Shown: one piece after another, positions 7,851 to 16,023 of the stretch
Position numbering within the stretch: the stretch's first letter is position 1
Layout: every line of letters begins with the position of its first letter
Program-made: the position numbers and the translations under genes
The notes under the pieces: generated by a model
Database searches by the model: none
What the model saw: only the letters and a program-made list of their open reading frames with translations
What the model was told of the DNA's origin: nothing
Source: Chara braunii
Taxonomy: Eukaryota > Streptophyta > Charophyceae > Charales > Characeae
Assembly: GCA_003427395.1 (NCBI GenBank)
Contig: BFEA01000109.1
Location: 580,380 to 603,549, forward strand
Reading direction: 5' to 3'
DNA: 23,170 nucleotides

Positions 7851-8340
7851 AACGTGAGACGGAAAGCTATATTTGATCAAGGGGTTGTAGAACAACTTCA
7901 TTCATTTGTCTACCGGCATGATGTCAAACAGGTTGCATTACGGTTGACAGATCTATAATCCGCTCTCTTACTTATTTCTTGAACAACCGGTTGGTCTACG
8001 CTTGGCAGACCTGGTTTTACCACCAAGTACTATCACTTGGTCAAGGTGGCCATTGCAACAATGACCAATCGACAACAAGCGATATGCAAATAAGAAGCAC
8101 ATGCCGCATGCCTTCGACTATTGAAGCGGGAAGTTATGTTTGGGTCTTTTGGAAGAAAATGGGGTGTCACACAAACTTTTCCCTCTCTGTTATGGTCCGT
8201 TGGAAGTTTCAGACATGATTGGTGATGATAAGTTTGGTGACTTCAGTCCTTCAAACGTAATTGTTGTGTCTCCTGATCTGCACACATACCCAGTCTTTCA
8301 CAACTCAAAGTTGTTTATATATTATGATGTTAAAAATTAA
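7851..8340 (+). pseudogene. Integrase C-terminal (GPF/Y) region
   Basis: After a weak stretch, EAGSYVWV (about 8124-8147), GVSHKLFPLCYGPLEV (about 8161-8210) and YPVFHNSKL (about 8289-8315) match the integrase tail, in which a GPF/Y module is followed by HPVFHVSLL. Here the module reads YGPLEV. At least one frameshift near 8145-8160 separates VGSYVWV-like residues from the rest. The piece ends at a TAA at 8338-8340. Confidence 0.75.
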
Positions 8341-8656
8341 AACCTTCTCATATCGTGAGGACATGATCCCTCATGCAATCAATGACGATCACGAGATAGG
8401 TAGAAGTAAACATCGCACCGGGGAGGGACGTAACAGACAATTTCAGGTTCATTTAATGTACCACCCATTAGACTATCTCTATTGGATCTCTAGGAAGGAA
8501 CTACTGCACAACGCACCTCGCGTTGTGAAAACATACAAACAACAAATAACTTCCAACGCTGTTCCCAAAATCTCTGCAAAACTCACTGTTGCCGAGTACT
8601 CACGAAATCTCTTTGTTATGTTTGCTTACGATGCGTTTGTCAGAGACTCAAAATGA
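8341..8656 (+). pseudogene. Chromodomain at the C-terminus of pol
   Basis: In one open frame, INDDHEIGRSKHRTGEGRN is followed by QFQVHLMYHPLDYLYWISRK and ELLHNAP. The spacing of aromatic residues matches a chromodomain (compare YLVKWKGY....TWE...L). In chromoviruses this part guides integration to heterochromatin; that role is known for the family, not shown here. The frame ends in a TGA at 8654-8656. This is the best-preserved coding piece of the element and fixes its type. Confidence 0.75.
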
Positions 8657-8667
8657 GTTACCCGCTC

Positions 8668-8686
8668 GAAGGGACCTCGAGGGGGG
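8668..8686 (+). promoter_or_regulatory. Polypurine tract
   Basis: GAAGGGACCTCGAGGGGGG lies just after the end of pol, where the primer for plus-strand DNA synthesis is expected. It is followed by CGTAAGGACC, which could be an LTR start with TG mutated to CG. Confidence 0.6.
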
Positions 8687-8689
8687 TAG

Positions 8690-9300
8690 CGTAAGGACCT
8701 GCCAAACACGGAGTGAGACACACAACTGATTTATGAGTTTTTCCAATGGAACGCATACCTTGTTGAGTTTCCCGCTTGTTGCCGCGTTTTCTAAGTTTGA
8801 GTGTATGCGTGCTTGTTGGTCTGCGTGCCTGTCGAGTGCTTGTCGGTTCGAGTGTGAGTCAGACCCGCGAGGGTACTTGTCCGTAAGGAAGGCCCAAAGG
8901 GCCGGTACTTACCTGTGGTCATGACATTGAGGGTTGCTGCAGGGGAAAACATTCAAGTGGCAGGGAAGGAGGTCTGCGACACTTGAAGCAGCGAAAAAAC
9001 ACCTAAGTAGCAGGCAGGCGGTACCACACCAGGTAAAGGTAGATGTGTCGGGTGCTCGAGAGCAAGCAGAAGATGACAAAGTTGACATTTTCAAAGGCCC
9101 AGTAGTTGCAGGCTAGGTCTAGGCGGGTACCAGTCTGACCAGTCTGAGTCTAGAGCCTACACGGGCAATATCAGAGTCTGCAATGATGTTTCCCTCCGAA
9201 AAGGAGGAGGTACTGGTTGCTTGGAGCCCGGGTAGCCTAGGAAGTCACTCGGCAAGACACTAGCAGGCCGCTATATGAGCCTATACCTCCCGGAGCAGTG
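8690..9300 (+). other. Candidate 3' LTR or decayed 3' flank
   Basis: This stretch follows the polypurine tract and lacks a convincing gene, so it is the natural place for a 3' LTR. CTATATGAG near 9271 could be a TATA element. GGCCCAAAGGGCC (about 8891-8903) is a small inverted repeat and CCAGTCTGA is repeated in tandem (9130-9147). A 60-codon frame at 8934-9116 ends in a stop and has no known motif. No matching 5' LTR was found, so the right boundary is unknown. Confidence 0.4.
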
Positions 9301-9442
9301 AAGTGCTCCTCCTCATTGTCGGTGTGCAAGTTTGGCGACATACTGGTTGGAGCACTGGCTGGGGCAGCGCTGCTGGGGAGGAGCATGGACAGGAGGAGGA
9401 GGAAGACCAAGACTAGGGGGGAGGAGCGCCAGAGGTACTTAC

Positions 9443-9703
9443 CTAGCTATGGTGGATGCCATCTTCATCACCTTGGTGGGCGCTGCATCTGGAAGGCCCC
9501 AGGTGGGAAAGAGCTACACCAAGAAGCTTCGAGGTAGAGTCGAGCATGGCAGCCTGAGCTAGAGCAGCATAGCTGCTTTGTGTTGTCCTTTGCACAACCT
9601 GGTAGTCTGCCATAGCCTCGAGCGTGAAAGAAAGAGCAAGAGGGGTGGCCATGGTTCTGGTGGACCTCATGCGACGCCTGCAGTAGAAGAGGGATTCAAA
9701 CAT
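9443..9703 (-). CDS. Unrecognised open frame (minus)
   Basis: An 86-codon minus-strand frame. Its middle (about MATPLALSFTLEAMADYQVV from a second ATG, then an Ala/Ser/Gln-rich stretch AALAQAAMLDS) looks protein-like and may be helical. The minus strand reads TAG|GTAAGTACC close to the frame's end (around 9434-9444), a good 5' splice-site match, so this could be an exon end. I do not recognise a family. It may belong to a retroelement gag or be chance; base use is similar to its flanks. Confidence 0.3.
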   Translation of the reverse strand: MFESLFYCRRRMRSTRTMATPLALSFTLEAMADYQVVQRTTQSSYAALAQAAMLDSTSKLLGVALSHLGPSRCSAHQGDEDGIHHS

Positions 9704-9785
9704 TGATTTTGGTTCAGCTATTCAACATTATTATTACTATTTCTTATTCATATAAAAGGGTAGGAGATTAGGAGGAGGAGAGTGG

Positions 9786-10220
9786 TTGGCGAAGAAGAAG
9801 CGAATTCTCATTGGTCTTTGCTGGTGTACATCTTCTTCTCTTCTCGCCACTGTCTTCCCGCATGCAACAACCCGCTCTCTCGTGACCTCCTTTCCTCTCT
9901 ATATCCTTCTCTTTAGCATTGCATGGCGCGACTATAATAATAGAGAATTTTATTGTATGATCGCGGGAACTATCCCCACATGCCAGGATTATGAAGACTT
10001 TCGCGCTGTGATCCCCCGCACTCTCTGCACCCTCTATCCCGACTACCTAGCCTCGCTTCCCCATCAGGACCATCGCTTTCCCCGCATCCATCGCACCATT
10101 CACTACACTTGGCTCCCCACCGAGGATCGAGAACTTCGACGTTTTCTGCCACCCCTCCTACAAGCTCACCGCCCTCTTCCTCCCCCTATCATCAGGTTGC
10201 CCTTCTTCAGTAACCCGTAG
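9786..10220 (+). CDS. Unrecognised open frame (plus)
   Basis: The frame is open for 144 codons and ends in a TAG. The only ATG in frame is at 9957, leaving 87 codons (MIAGTIPTCQDYEDF...). The second half is rich in Pro, Arg, His and aromatic residues (YPDYLASLPHQDHRF, LPTEDRELRRFLPPLL). No signal peptide or domain is clear for the ATG version. Similar composition is seen in the frames at 10907-11092 and 11403-11984, so the three may be parts of one broken or spliced gene; that is a guess. Confidence 0.3.
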   Translation: MAKKKRILIGLCWCTSSSLLATVFPHATTRSLVTSFPLYILLFSIAWRDYNNREFYCMIAGTIPTCQDYEDFRAVIPRTLCTLYPDYLASLPHQDHRFPRIHRTIHYTWLPTEDRELRRFLPPLLQAHRPLPPPIIRLPFFSNP

Positions 10221-10906
10221 GATGCGGGACAAAATTCACACGTGTCATCTGAACGACTTCCACACTTTTATCGCACGGTAATTGTCAATTGCCACGTGTA
10301 AGATCGACGTCGCTCACTGGTGTTTCCCCTCTCTCGAGGGATCGTCGCGTGTTGAGAGAGCAAGTAGGAGCTTGCTCAAGATTGGAACCCCCTGGGCGTC
10401 ACATATGTGACGAACTGTTTTCCGTAAGTGCGCGACTTTCTGTGCGAAGATACTCCGGGGGTTGATTGAGAGGGGTCCACCCAATTGCACGAATGCCCTC
10501 GTCTTTTGGACAAAGGGGTGGCCCCATGACGATTGGTAGTTGATCGCGCCTTAGCGAGCGCGAAAAATAATTGTTGCCATAACTTCTTTCTTGTTCTGCT
10601 GTGAGGTTGGGGAATTTTGGCGCGATCGTTGCACGGGGGAATCTTTTTGAATTTTCAACTGATGTCGAGCCCACGAGGGTTCTCAATTTTTTTTTATCGA
10701 ATTTCTTTTTGCAATTAGGACTTAAATTAGGCTAGGAATTTGGGTGCATCGTAATTTTGCCTGCAACTGCACGGTGCTTCTTGCTTGTGTGCGCTCTGTC
10801 GCGCCAGGGTCTGTGCTCTGGCTTCTCCTCGCCTTAATCTCGCTCGTAACTGTAATCGTCGCGCCCCTGCTCTCACATATTTTCCTCGATCTTATTGGCC
10901 CGAAGG
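10221..10906. other. No gene recognised; contains a palindrome
   Basis: No credible frame. CGTCACATATGTGACG (10397-10412) is a perfect 16-bp palindrome, with TGACG half-sites facing out and CATATG at the centre. TTTTTTATC...CTTTTTGCAATTAG (10685-10718) resembles a polypyrimidine tract with a 3' splice site. Confidence 0.35.
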
Positions 10907-11092
10907 ATGCATGACTGGATCGATGTGTGGAGAGTGGCTACGTCCCCCACTCCGTGGCCCGACCATGCAGTCGTAGGCACTTCCTTCTTCGTCCCTCCCG
11001 CTCAGGCACAATACTGGTTATCTCGCGCGGACGCTCATGCCATAAATTTTGCAGGCGCAATTAACTCGCTCTCTAATCAACTTTGGAGTTAG
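10907..11092 (+). CDS. Unrecognised short open frame (plus)
   Basis: From the ATG at 10907 it encodes 61 residues (MHDWIDVWRVATSP...) and ends in a TAG. The composition is protein-like, with balanced residues and TSFFVPPAQAQYWLS in the middle. I do not recognise it. It might be an exon of the same unknown gene as the frames around it. The frame is open a little upstream (from 10895) without another ATG. Confidence 0.3.
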   Translation: MHDWIDVWRVATSPTPWPDHAVVGTSFFVPPAQAQYWLSRADAHAINFAGAINSLSNQLWS

Positions 11093-11267
11093 CGCGGTCG
11101 AGAGGATCGGCGAACGGGCAGGAGCAAGACGGTGAGTAGGGAGTTGGGTGATCCGACGGGCTGGTGCTGGGTATGCGGGGTTGACGTGTGGCTGCGAAGG
11201 ACTGTGACACACGGGCGAACCTAACTTGCATGTTCAGACTAAGCGGCGTGGCAACTCGGTGGTGGTG

Positions 11268-11270
<3 letters not shown>

Positions 11271-11350
<80 letters not shown>
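11271..11350. repeat. (AG)40 microsatellite
   Basis: Eighty bases of uninterrupted AG, followed by nine A. Frames through it read Arg-Glu or Ser-Leu repeats and are not evidence of a protein. Its purity suggests recent expansion or ongoing slippage. Confidence 0.98.
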
Positions 11351-11355
<5 letters not shown>

Positions 11356-11402
11356 AAAACGAGGATGGGGGGTGTTGGAATGGGGTTTTTCTTTTATTCT
11401 TC

Positions 11403-11984
11403 CGAGTAATTTTGATGCATGGCGCAAGTCATTTTTTCTGGATCGGTCACTCCGGGTCTTTCGTTTTTGTGGAGGCCATTGCATACACGCGTGTCTACAG
11501 GATCTGCCCCCGATCCGGTTACCGATCGAGCACTTCATATGTATGGATTCCTACCCCACCCCGCCGTATGAATGTCGAAATTCCCTTTCGGATCACTGAC
11601 CGTGAGTGCCTGAGGGATCGCGAGTTCCGAGAATATTGGGAACGCGCATGTTTTTTTGCACGTTCAAGGACTGAGCTCCCATAGTTTCCATACCCAACAG
11701 GAATGGAGCGCATCTGCAAGTGGGATATTGGGCGGGCCTTAGAATGTCTTCCCCATTTCCCCGACTGTCCCAACCCGTACGCGTGTCAGATCATCATTGA
11801 ACCCGACATTGTTATTGTGGAAACCGAGTTCCCTCCGTATCACCGCCTCTCACCCTTCCACTCCCTGACCATTGCCCCTTGGCGAGCACTCGCCCCCTAC
11901 TGGCCACAACCCCAGTGTTCAGAGTGCCTACAAGACCGCACCTACCGAGCATCGGGATTCATCCGGCGACCACTCGAAAGCTGA
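11403..11984 (+). pseudogene. Unrecognised coding remnant, one in-frame TAG
   Basis: One reading frame runs from the (AG)n tract to 11984 and is broken only by a TAG at 11682-11684. Before the stop it reads VEIPFRITDRECLRDREF and after it MERICKWDIGRALECLPHF, then IVIVETEFPPYHRLSPFHS. These segments look like real protein, with mixed polar and aromatic residues and several Cys (CPNPYAC, CSEC). No domain was recognised. A competing frame over 11372-11599 is also open, so the exact frame in the first third is uncertain. It could be a host pseudogene or an unknown mobile-element protein. Confidence 0.4.
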
Positions 11985-12443
11985 ACAATGAGAGCACAAC
12001 CTTTGGCTGAAACCGGCCGCGTTCGATTCCGAGATCCGCGAGACGCGCCGACGACGGGTGTTGCACCAGCGGAATAGCCATAGCGTTCCAGCAGTACACA
12101 GAATTCAAATCTGCCCCAGCCGACGGGACCAACAGAGGTGACCGACGCGTTCCCCGAGGCCTAAAACAGAACCCCGTCCTTCGCCTACCCAATTGCATTC
12201 ATATCCCTGAAACTTGACACAGGAGATCTCAGTTCCGACATGGGACTCCACCCCCATTTTCCTAAAATCCTTGGCACACCCCTTTTTTCGCACTTCCAGA
12301 CCCACCACCACTCCGATCAGGATGTTGCGCTGGGCGGGAGGTTGGGCGTCACAGGGCAAGGTCCCAGGGAATGTGATATCCAGTCAGGGAGTGGAAAATT
12401 CAAGGCCGCATCTCACCACTGCCTTAATTGGGTGACCTTCTGA
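11985..12443 (+). pseudogene. Possible continuation of the same frame
   Basis: The frame of the preceding entry continues with stops at 11982, two close together near 12072 and 12078, and one near 12162. Open pieces lie between them, the last being 12240-12443 (MGLHPHFPKILGTPLF..., rich in His). It ends at the start of the minus-strand LINE fragment. Whether this is one decayed gene or chance is not decidable here. Confidence 0.2.
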
Positions 12444-12930
12444 CATGCTAAGAAATACTGTTCGAGAGTTGCTCGGGCTGGCATTTGCGACCTCCCACAA
12501 TATGCACAGATGGGAGATAGCTTCCCTTTTTGTTCAAGGTCAATTCTAGACATGAGCCAATCGGGGTTGGATAGCTTCCCTTTTTGTTCAAGGTCAGTTC
12601 TAGACATGAGCCAATCGGGGGTGGGAAGGCAGCGGTGCAAGATCTGCCACTGCAAAGACCTAGGGTTTGTGGGAATGATCTTCGTGTATCTGGGCCAATC
12701 AAAGGATTCTGATAGTTTTGGCTCCAACGGCAAGTCCTGTGCCCATCTGTTAACTATCGTGTGGTTGATTGGCTGGTCCTGTCGTGATGTTAGGTATCCT
12801 CCTTTAACTGTGTAGTCCCATATGTGCATTGGTTTAGAGGGGGGCTTGGCTATGGGTGTGGTGGTCTCGTATGTGTAGTGGCCATTATCTGGGTCTCCTA
12901 CCATTCTCACCTGCTTTGTCCCTCCAATTC
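12440..12930 (-). pseudogene. LINE ORF2 fragment, C-terminal part
   Basis: The minus-strand frame matches the plus-strand LINE at about 19860-20310: MHIWDYTVKGGY, LQWQILHRCLPTPDWL and SPICAYCGR are shared. It covers the region before and through the first part of the zf-RVT-like Cys/His motif (CAYCGR; the His of the plus copy is replaced, ATLEQYFLAC). The protein is clearly diverged from the plus-strand copy, so it is a separate lineage or an older insertion. Both ends of ORF2 are missing. An in-frame 54-bp duplication lies inside. The frame goes on to 13144 through a Glu/Arg-rich part with its own internal repeat (LHKAREE, LHEAREE). Confidence 0.85.
12516..12623 (-). repeat. 54-bp in-frame tandem duplication
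   Basis: Units at 12516-12569 and 12570-12623 differ at only about two positions. On the minus strand each encodes 18 residues including PDWLMSR and LEQKGKLS. The plus-strand LINE has only one unit, so the duplication is specific to this copy. Confidence 0.9.
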
Positions 12931-13302
12931 CCTCATCTTTTGCTTCTCCCTCCTCCCTCGCCTCGTGTAGAAGTTGATCCTCCCCTTCCTCTTCTCTTTC
13001 CTCCCTCGCCTTGTGTAGCACTACTATGCCGATGAGAATGAGCTTCATGTAGATTACAGACAAAGTATAAGGTGAAGGTGTTTTGAAAAATGAGCAGAAG
13101 TATACCTCCTTTTCATAGCGTGCGAGTGAGCCGTTATGCCACACCGGGATATGGGCAGCTCGCGCTCGACCACATCAAAAATGTTGCGAAGCATGTACGT
13201 GAGAGGCAAAAACCGCAAAATAAAAGGGGAGCTGCAAGAAGAAATAAAAGAGAAACCACAAAAAAAAAAGAGCCAAATTAAGGAAACCAAAGAAAGAACA
13301 AC

Positions 13303-13450
13303 AAGGTGTTGCTCCCACCAATAGACTGGGGCTGCCAACAGTGCAGGCCATCAATTGGGAGATGCTCTTACCACCTTCCAGATTGAAGATCTGCCCCCAA
13401 TATGTTTCAACAATAAAAAAACGCAAAAGATGAGAAAAAGAAAAAAAGAA
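13303..13450 (+). mobile_element. SINE-like family S1, degenerate copy
   Basis: AGGTGTTGCTCCCACCAATA followed by GACTGGGGCTGCC (13303-13336) is a diverged S1 core. A-rich sequence follows from about 13413. The head and stem-loop are not clear. Confidence 0.4.
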
Positions 13451-13507
13451 AGAAAGAACTGCACAAGGAAAAGGCAATAAATTATTAAATAATGTCGCAA
13501 TATGAAA

Positions 13508-13509
<2 letters not shown>

Positions 13510-13538
<29 letters not shown>

Positions 13539-13690
13539 GCAGCCGGGAACCGGGCCCGACGTCCCTTATATTTCAATAAGCCAGGAAACGTGCCTGACGT
13601 CCCTCACGAAAGGTAGGTGGCCCCATCGAAAGGCAAGACATCACCGGTCCAGCCCTAAGATTGGACCACTGTGTCACCGCAAACCCTAAG
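13510..13690 (-). mobile_element. S1/R2 composite with two head motifs
   Basis: A 27-nt T run (13510-13536) is followed at once by the S1 head GGGAACCGGGCCCGACGTCC (13545-13564), with no core or stem-loop between them. A second, weaker head (GGAAACGTGCCTGACGTCCC, 13584-13603) follows, then R2 sequence matching 2680-2790 (TAGGTGG, GACATCACCGG). This looks like a truncated insertion placed next to an R2 copy. Confidence 0.5.
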
Positions 13691-13710
13691 ATCCGTGAAA
13701 AATACTAACA

Positions 13711-14256
13711 AATAGTTGCAAACCCCGATCATGTTTCAACACAGGGCAAGTTCGATAACAACAGCTAGTTTCTATAGGCCAACAAAATCAACAAGCCAAC
13801 ATAAACCTATTCTCATTGCTACAAGCAATCCCGCAAACCTCATTCCCCATAGTTGCAAAAGTCAGGTGTCCAACCCTAGTTTCCACCAACCATAAACTGG
13901 CAATCACCTACAACATATCAATCCCACAATCTAACTATTTCCTTTACATAACGATATTCCTCGTCGGAGGCAACCACAATTTCTACAATCGTTCAAAACA
14001 TAATTCCTATTGTCTGCAAGAATACAAAAGGCAGCAGTAGTAGAACAAACCCTAGTTTCAATAACAAAATAATAGCAAATTACTATTTCTATCACCAAAC
14101 CTAAAAAATCATCTTCTTCGTGTCTGCAATGCCGCAAACTAAATTCCCATTAGCTGCAAACCCTGATCGTCCAACCCTAGTTTCCACAGTTTCATCCACA
14201 TGACAAATTCAATGACAACAGCTAGTTTCTATAGTCCAACAAAATCAACAAAGCCG
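13711..14256 (+). repeat. Duplicated AT-rich block, about 450 bp apart
   Basis: ACAACAGCTAGTTTCTATAG and CCAACAAAATCAACAA occur together at 13758-13792 and again at 14216-14251. TGCAAACCC.GATC precedes both. TCCAACCCTAGTTTCCAC occurs at 13869-13886 and 14170-14187. No frame is convincing; the block is probably an old tandem repeat. Confidence 0.65.
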
Positions 14257-14760
14257 CATAGCTCGTGCGGTCAGCTCCATCGCACCGCGGCATTCTATCG
14301 TCATACAGCTCTGGCAAATTTTCGTCGCAGGCTGCCCACAATTGCTCATAGACAGGATAACCCCGCAACATTACCATATCAAAGACCGAAGGACTAAGCC
14401 CTCGATCGGTTCCGTCAGGTGTGAATCAGTTATAATCTAGCTGAAACTCTGGCAAATCGCAATGCTCAGATCCCACCCGTCGAACGTCCACACATCCGCC
14501 ACCATCCTTCCTCGTTCGAACAAGATTACTAACCCCAGTCAGTCGGGACTGGCCCATGGAAAGGGCTCTTCAGACCCTCTTCCAGAGTGTCCCTCTTAAT
14601 GCTCACACACTCGATCCCCCACACTCCCACCCCCAGCAACAAGCTCTGGCTCGGCACCACCATTTTCTTGACAGCACCCGTGCGATCCCCCGTTGCCCAA
14701 GCACCGCCCCCGACGGCGCTGACACTGAGACAGTGCAGCGACGTCAACAAAAATTTGAAA
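14257..14760. other. No gene recognised
   Basis: GC-richer sequence. A 95-codon frame at 14556-14843 (MERALQTLFQSVPLNAH...) has no recognisable motif and runs into the palindromes, so it is not called. Confidence 0.35.
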
Positions 14761-14820
14761 CGGGCGCCTCGCGCCCGCAGCGCTGCGCTAGCGCAGCGTT
14801 AACGCGCGGCCGAGCCGGGC
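14761..14820. repeat. GC-rich palindrome cluster
   Basis: CGGGCGC-CTC-GCGCCCG (14761-14777) is a 7-bp stem with a 3-base loop. CGCTGCGCTAGCGCAGCG (14781-14798) is a perfect 18-bp palindrome. The next bases are CpG-rich as well. It sits about 40 bp before the MITE. Confidence 0.85.
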
Positions 14821-14862
14821 GGCCAACTCAGTGTCTGCTATAGAATATTCTTCTTTTTTCCT

Positions 14863-15061
14863 TGCGGAAACTACACGGGAGTCATAAAAACGAGTTATTA
14901 CTGCACTATGGGCCAAGATACCGTTTCGAATCGCAGTTCGGGCAATGTATACAACCCAGCTTTTCTGCCCAGGTAGGGTGTCCGAAGTGCAATCGCGAAC
15001 TGTATCTTGGCCCATAGTGTAATTATACCTCGTTTTTGTGACTGTCCCGCATAGTTACACC
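14863..15061. mobile_element. Foldback MITE, long terminal inverted repeats
   Basis: The left arm (about 14866-14943) and right arm (about 14980-15058) are inverted copies over about 70 bp with few differences. Shared words are CACTATGGGCCAAGATAC, AAAAACGAG and CGGGA. About 40 bp separate the arms and no protein is encoded. TTTTTCCT lies on both sides (14855-14862 and 15062-15069), a candidate 8-bp target duplication; that length would fit hAT-type elements, but the T-rich flank makes it weak. It lies immediately before the LINE and may have inserted into its 5' end. Confidence 0.85.
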
Positions 15062-15169
15062 TTTTTCCTATTTACAAGGGTCAGAAAAGTGTGCCAACCC
15101 TATTTAACACTTCAGAAATTTTGGCAGCCATATGTCTCGGTGTCCATACAACGATCTGCCTAACCGTGC

Positions 15170-16023
15170 ATGGCATTTATAGCCAACGGTCCCTTTTTGC
15201 TGCTATACAAGGTTCTAAGAAATGGCTATCCGGAGGGCCTTGCTCGAGCCCTGCAGCCAGCCCAACTGCAATTTCAACCGATTGTTTGCCCACCGCCCCG
15301 GCACGTTGATGAGCCGCAGAGACTGGACGACGACCACCGGAAGAACGTTGTCTCACATGATTCATATGCGACCGCTCCCTCTATTCTCCCCTCACCCGAG
15401 GTCATCGAGATCACTCAGGAGGACGTGGAGGATATCCTGTCCGAAGATGAAGACGGCGCTGGCCTTACCCCCCCCCCCCAAGAAACTGAGACAACTGGTG
15501 AGACTGCAGGAGGATGACAGCGCCCCGGTGGCGATGCCACCAGGGGTTGTCATCCTCCCGCTCACCAGAGTGAAAAAAGGGGGACATTGGGTGCTTGGCC
15601 TTAGACCACACAGGAGACCTCCTCATCGCACCCGCTGGCTCCCGATGGCCTGACGCTGGAAGGCTGGAGGGCCAACCCCTCAGTGGCAGTCATCCTCAAA
15701 AGGCTCAAATATTGGGTCCGCGAGACAGGTACGGAAGGTGTTTTGGGGGTCGTCCTGCCAACCTCGCTCTCATTCCCGAAAGGCATTATACCCATCTTAC
15801 TTCTCATGGACCCGAAGTTGCGATTGCAGAAAAAGTCAACCTTTAACTGGTTCACCCACCACCAGCTCATGGAGCTGAGTACCGCTCGCTTCAGAACCAA
15901 CATGGTCTAGACGCTCAACAGGGTCCTGGTTTTCATGCAAGCATTCTTGGAGTATAACGTGTTGGAAGAGCACAACCAATGGGATGACCCCCCCTTCGTC
16001 CTTCCCATCAAAATCAAGGACTG
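15170..16023 (+). pseudogene. LINE ORF1-like region
   Basis: It starts at an ATG (15170, MAFIANGPFLLLYKVL...). The first frame carries an acidic stretch EVIEITQEDVEDILSEDEDG before a run of about ten C (near 15470-15479). After the C run the sense moves to another frame (KKLRQLVRLQEDDSAPVAMP), then to a third from about 15660 (VILKRLKYWVRE, LRLQKKSTFNWFTHHQLM). This continues past a TAG at 15908-15910 to a stop near 16021. No RRM or CCHC knuckle was recognised. By position it should be the nucleic-acid-binding ORF1 protein; the family assignment is inference. Confidence 0.5.
15509..15558 (+). other. Long hairpin within LINE ORF1
   Basis: GGAGGATGACA (15509-15519) pairs perfectly with TGTCATCCTCC (15548-15558). 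Inside, CCCC pairs with GGGG and GTGGC with GCCAC around a 3-base GAT loop. The total is about 21 pairs in 50 nt. It overlaps the codons for LQEDDSAPVAMPPGVVILP. Confidence 0.85.

Larger units (their letters stand above)
3838..8690 (+). mobile_element. Decayed Ty3/Gypsy chromovirus (composite)
   Basis: Recognisable parts are gag (3838-4640, +), an S1 SINE insertion (5069-5210), an aspartic protease block on the minus strand (5211-5945), the reverse transcriptase N-terminus (about 6460-6569), RNase H (6575-7128), integrase zinc-binding, core and C-terminal parts (7178-8340), a chromodomain (8341-8656) and a polypurine tract. The overall order fits Ty3/Gypsy elements, in which integrase follows RNase H. 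Frameshifts, stops, a deletion, an inversion and internal duplications make it inactive. A terminal chromodomain places it with chromoviruses. Confidence 0.85.

Noticed and set aside
3838-8690. An intact, active chromovirus
   Set aside because: Inversion, RT core deletion, lost RNase H Asp, frameshifts and stops all exclude activity.
8934-9116. A 60-codon frame (LQGKTFKWQGRRSATLEAAK...) faintly like the RT/RNase H connection of Gypsy elements
   Set aside because: It lies after the polypurine tract, has no ATG start and no conserved motif; the similarity is too weak.
11188-11538. Arg-Glu and Ser-Leu repeat proteins on the two strands
   Set aside because: They are translations of the (AG)40 microsatellite.
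12510-12815. A plus-strand frame of 101 codons
   Set aside because: It is the shadow of the minus-strand LINE fragment, which has clear homology to the plus-strand LINE.
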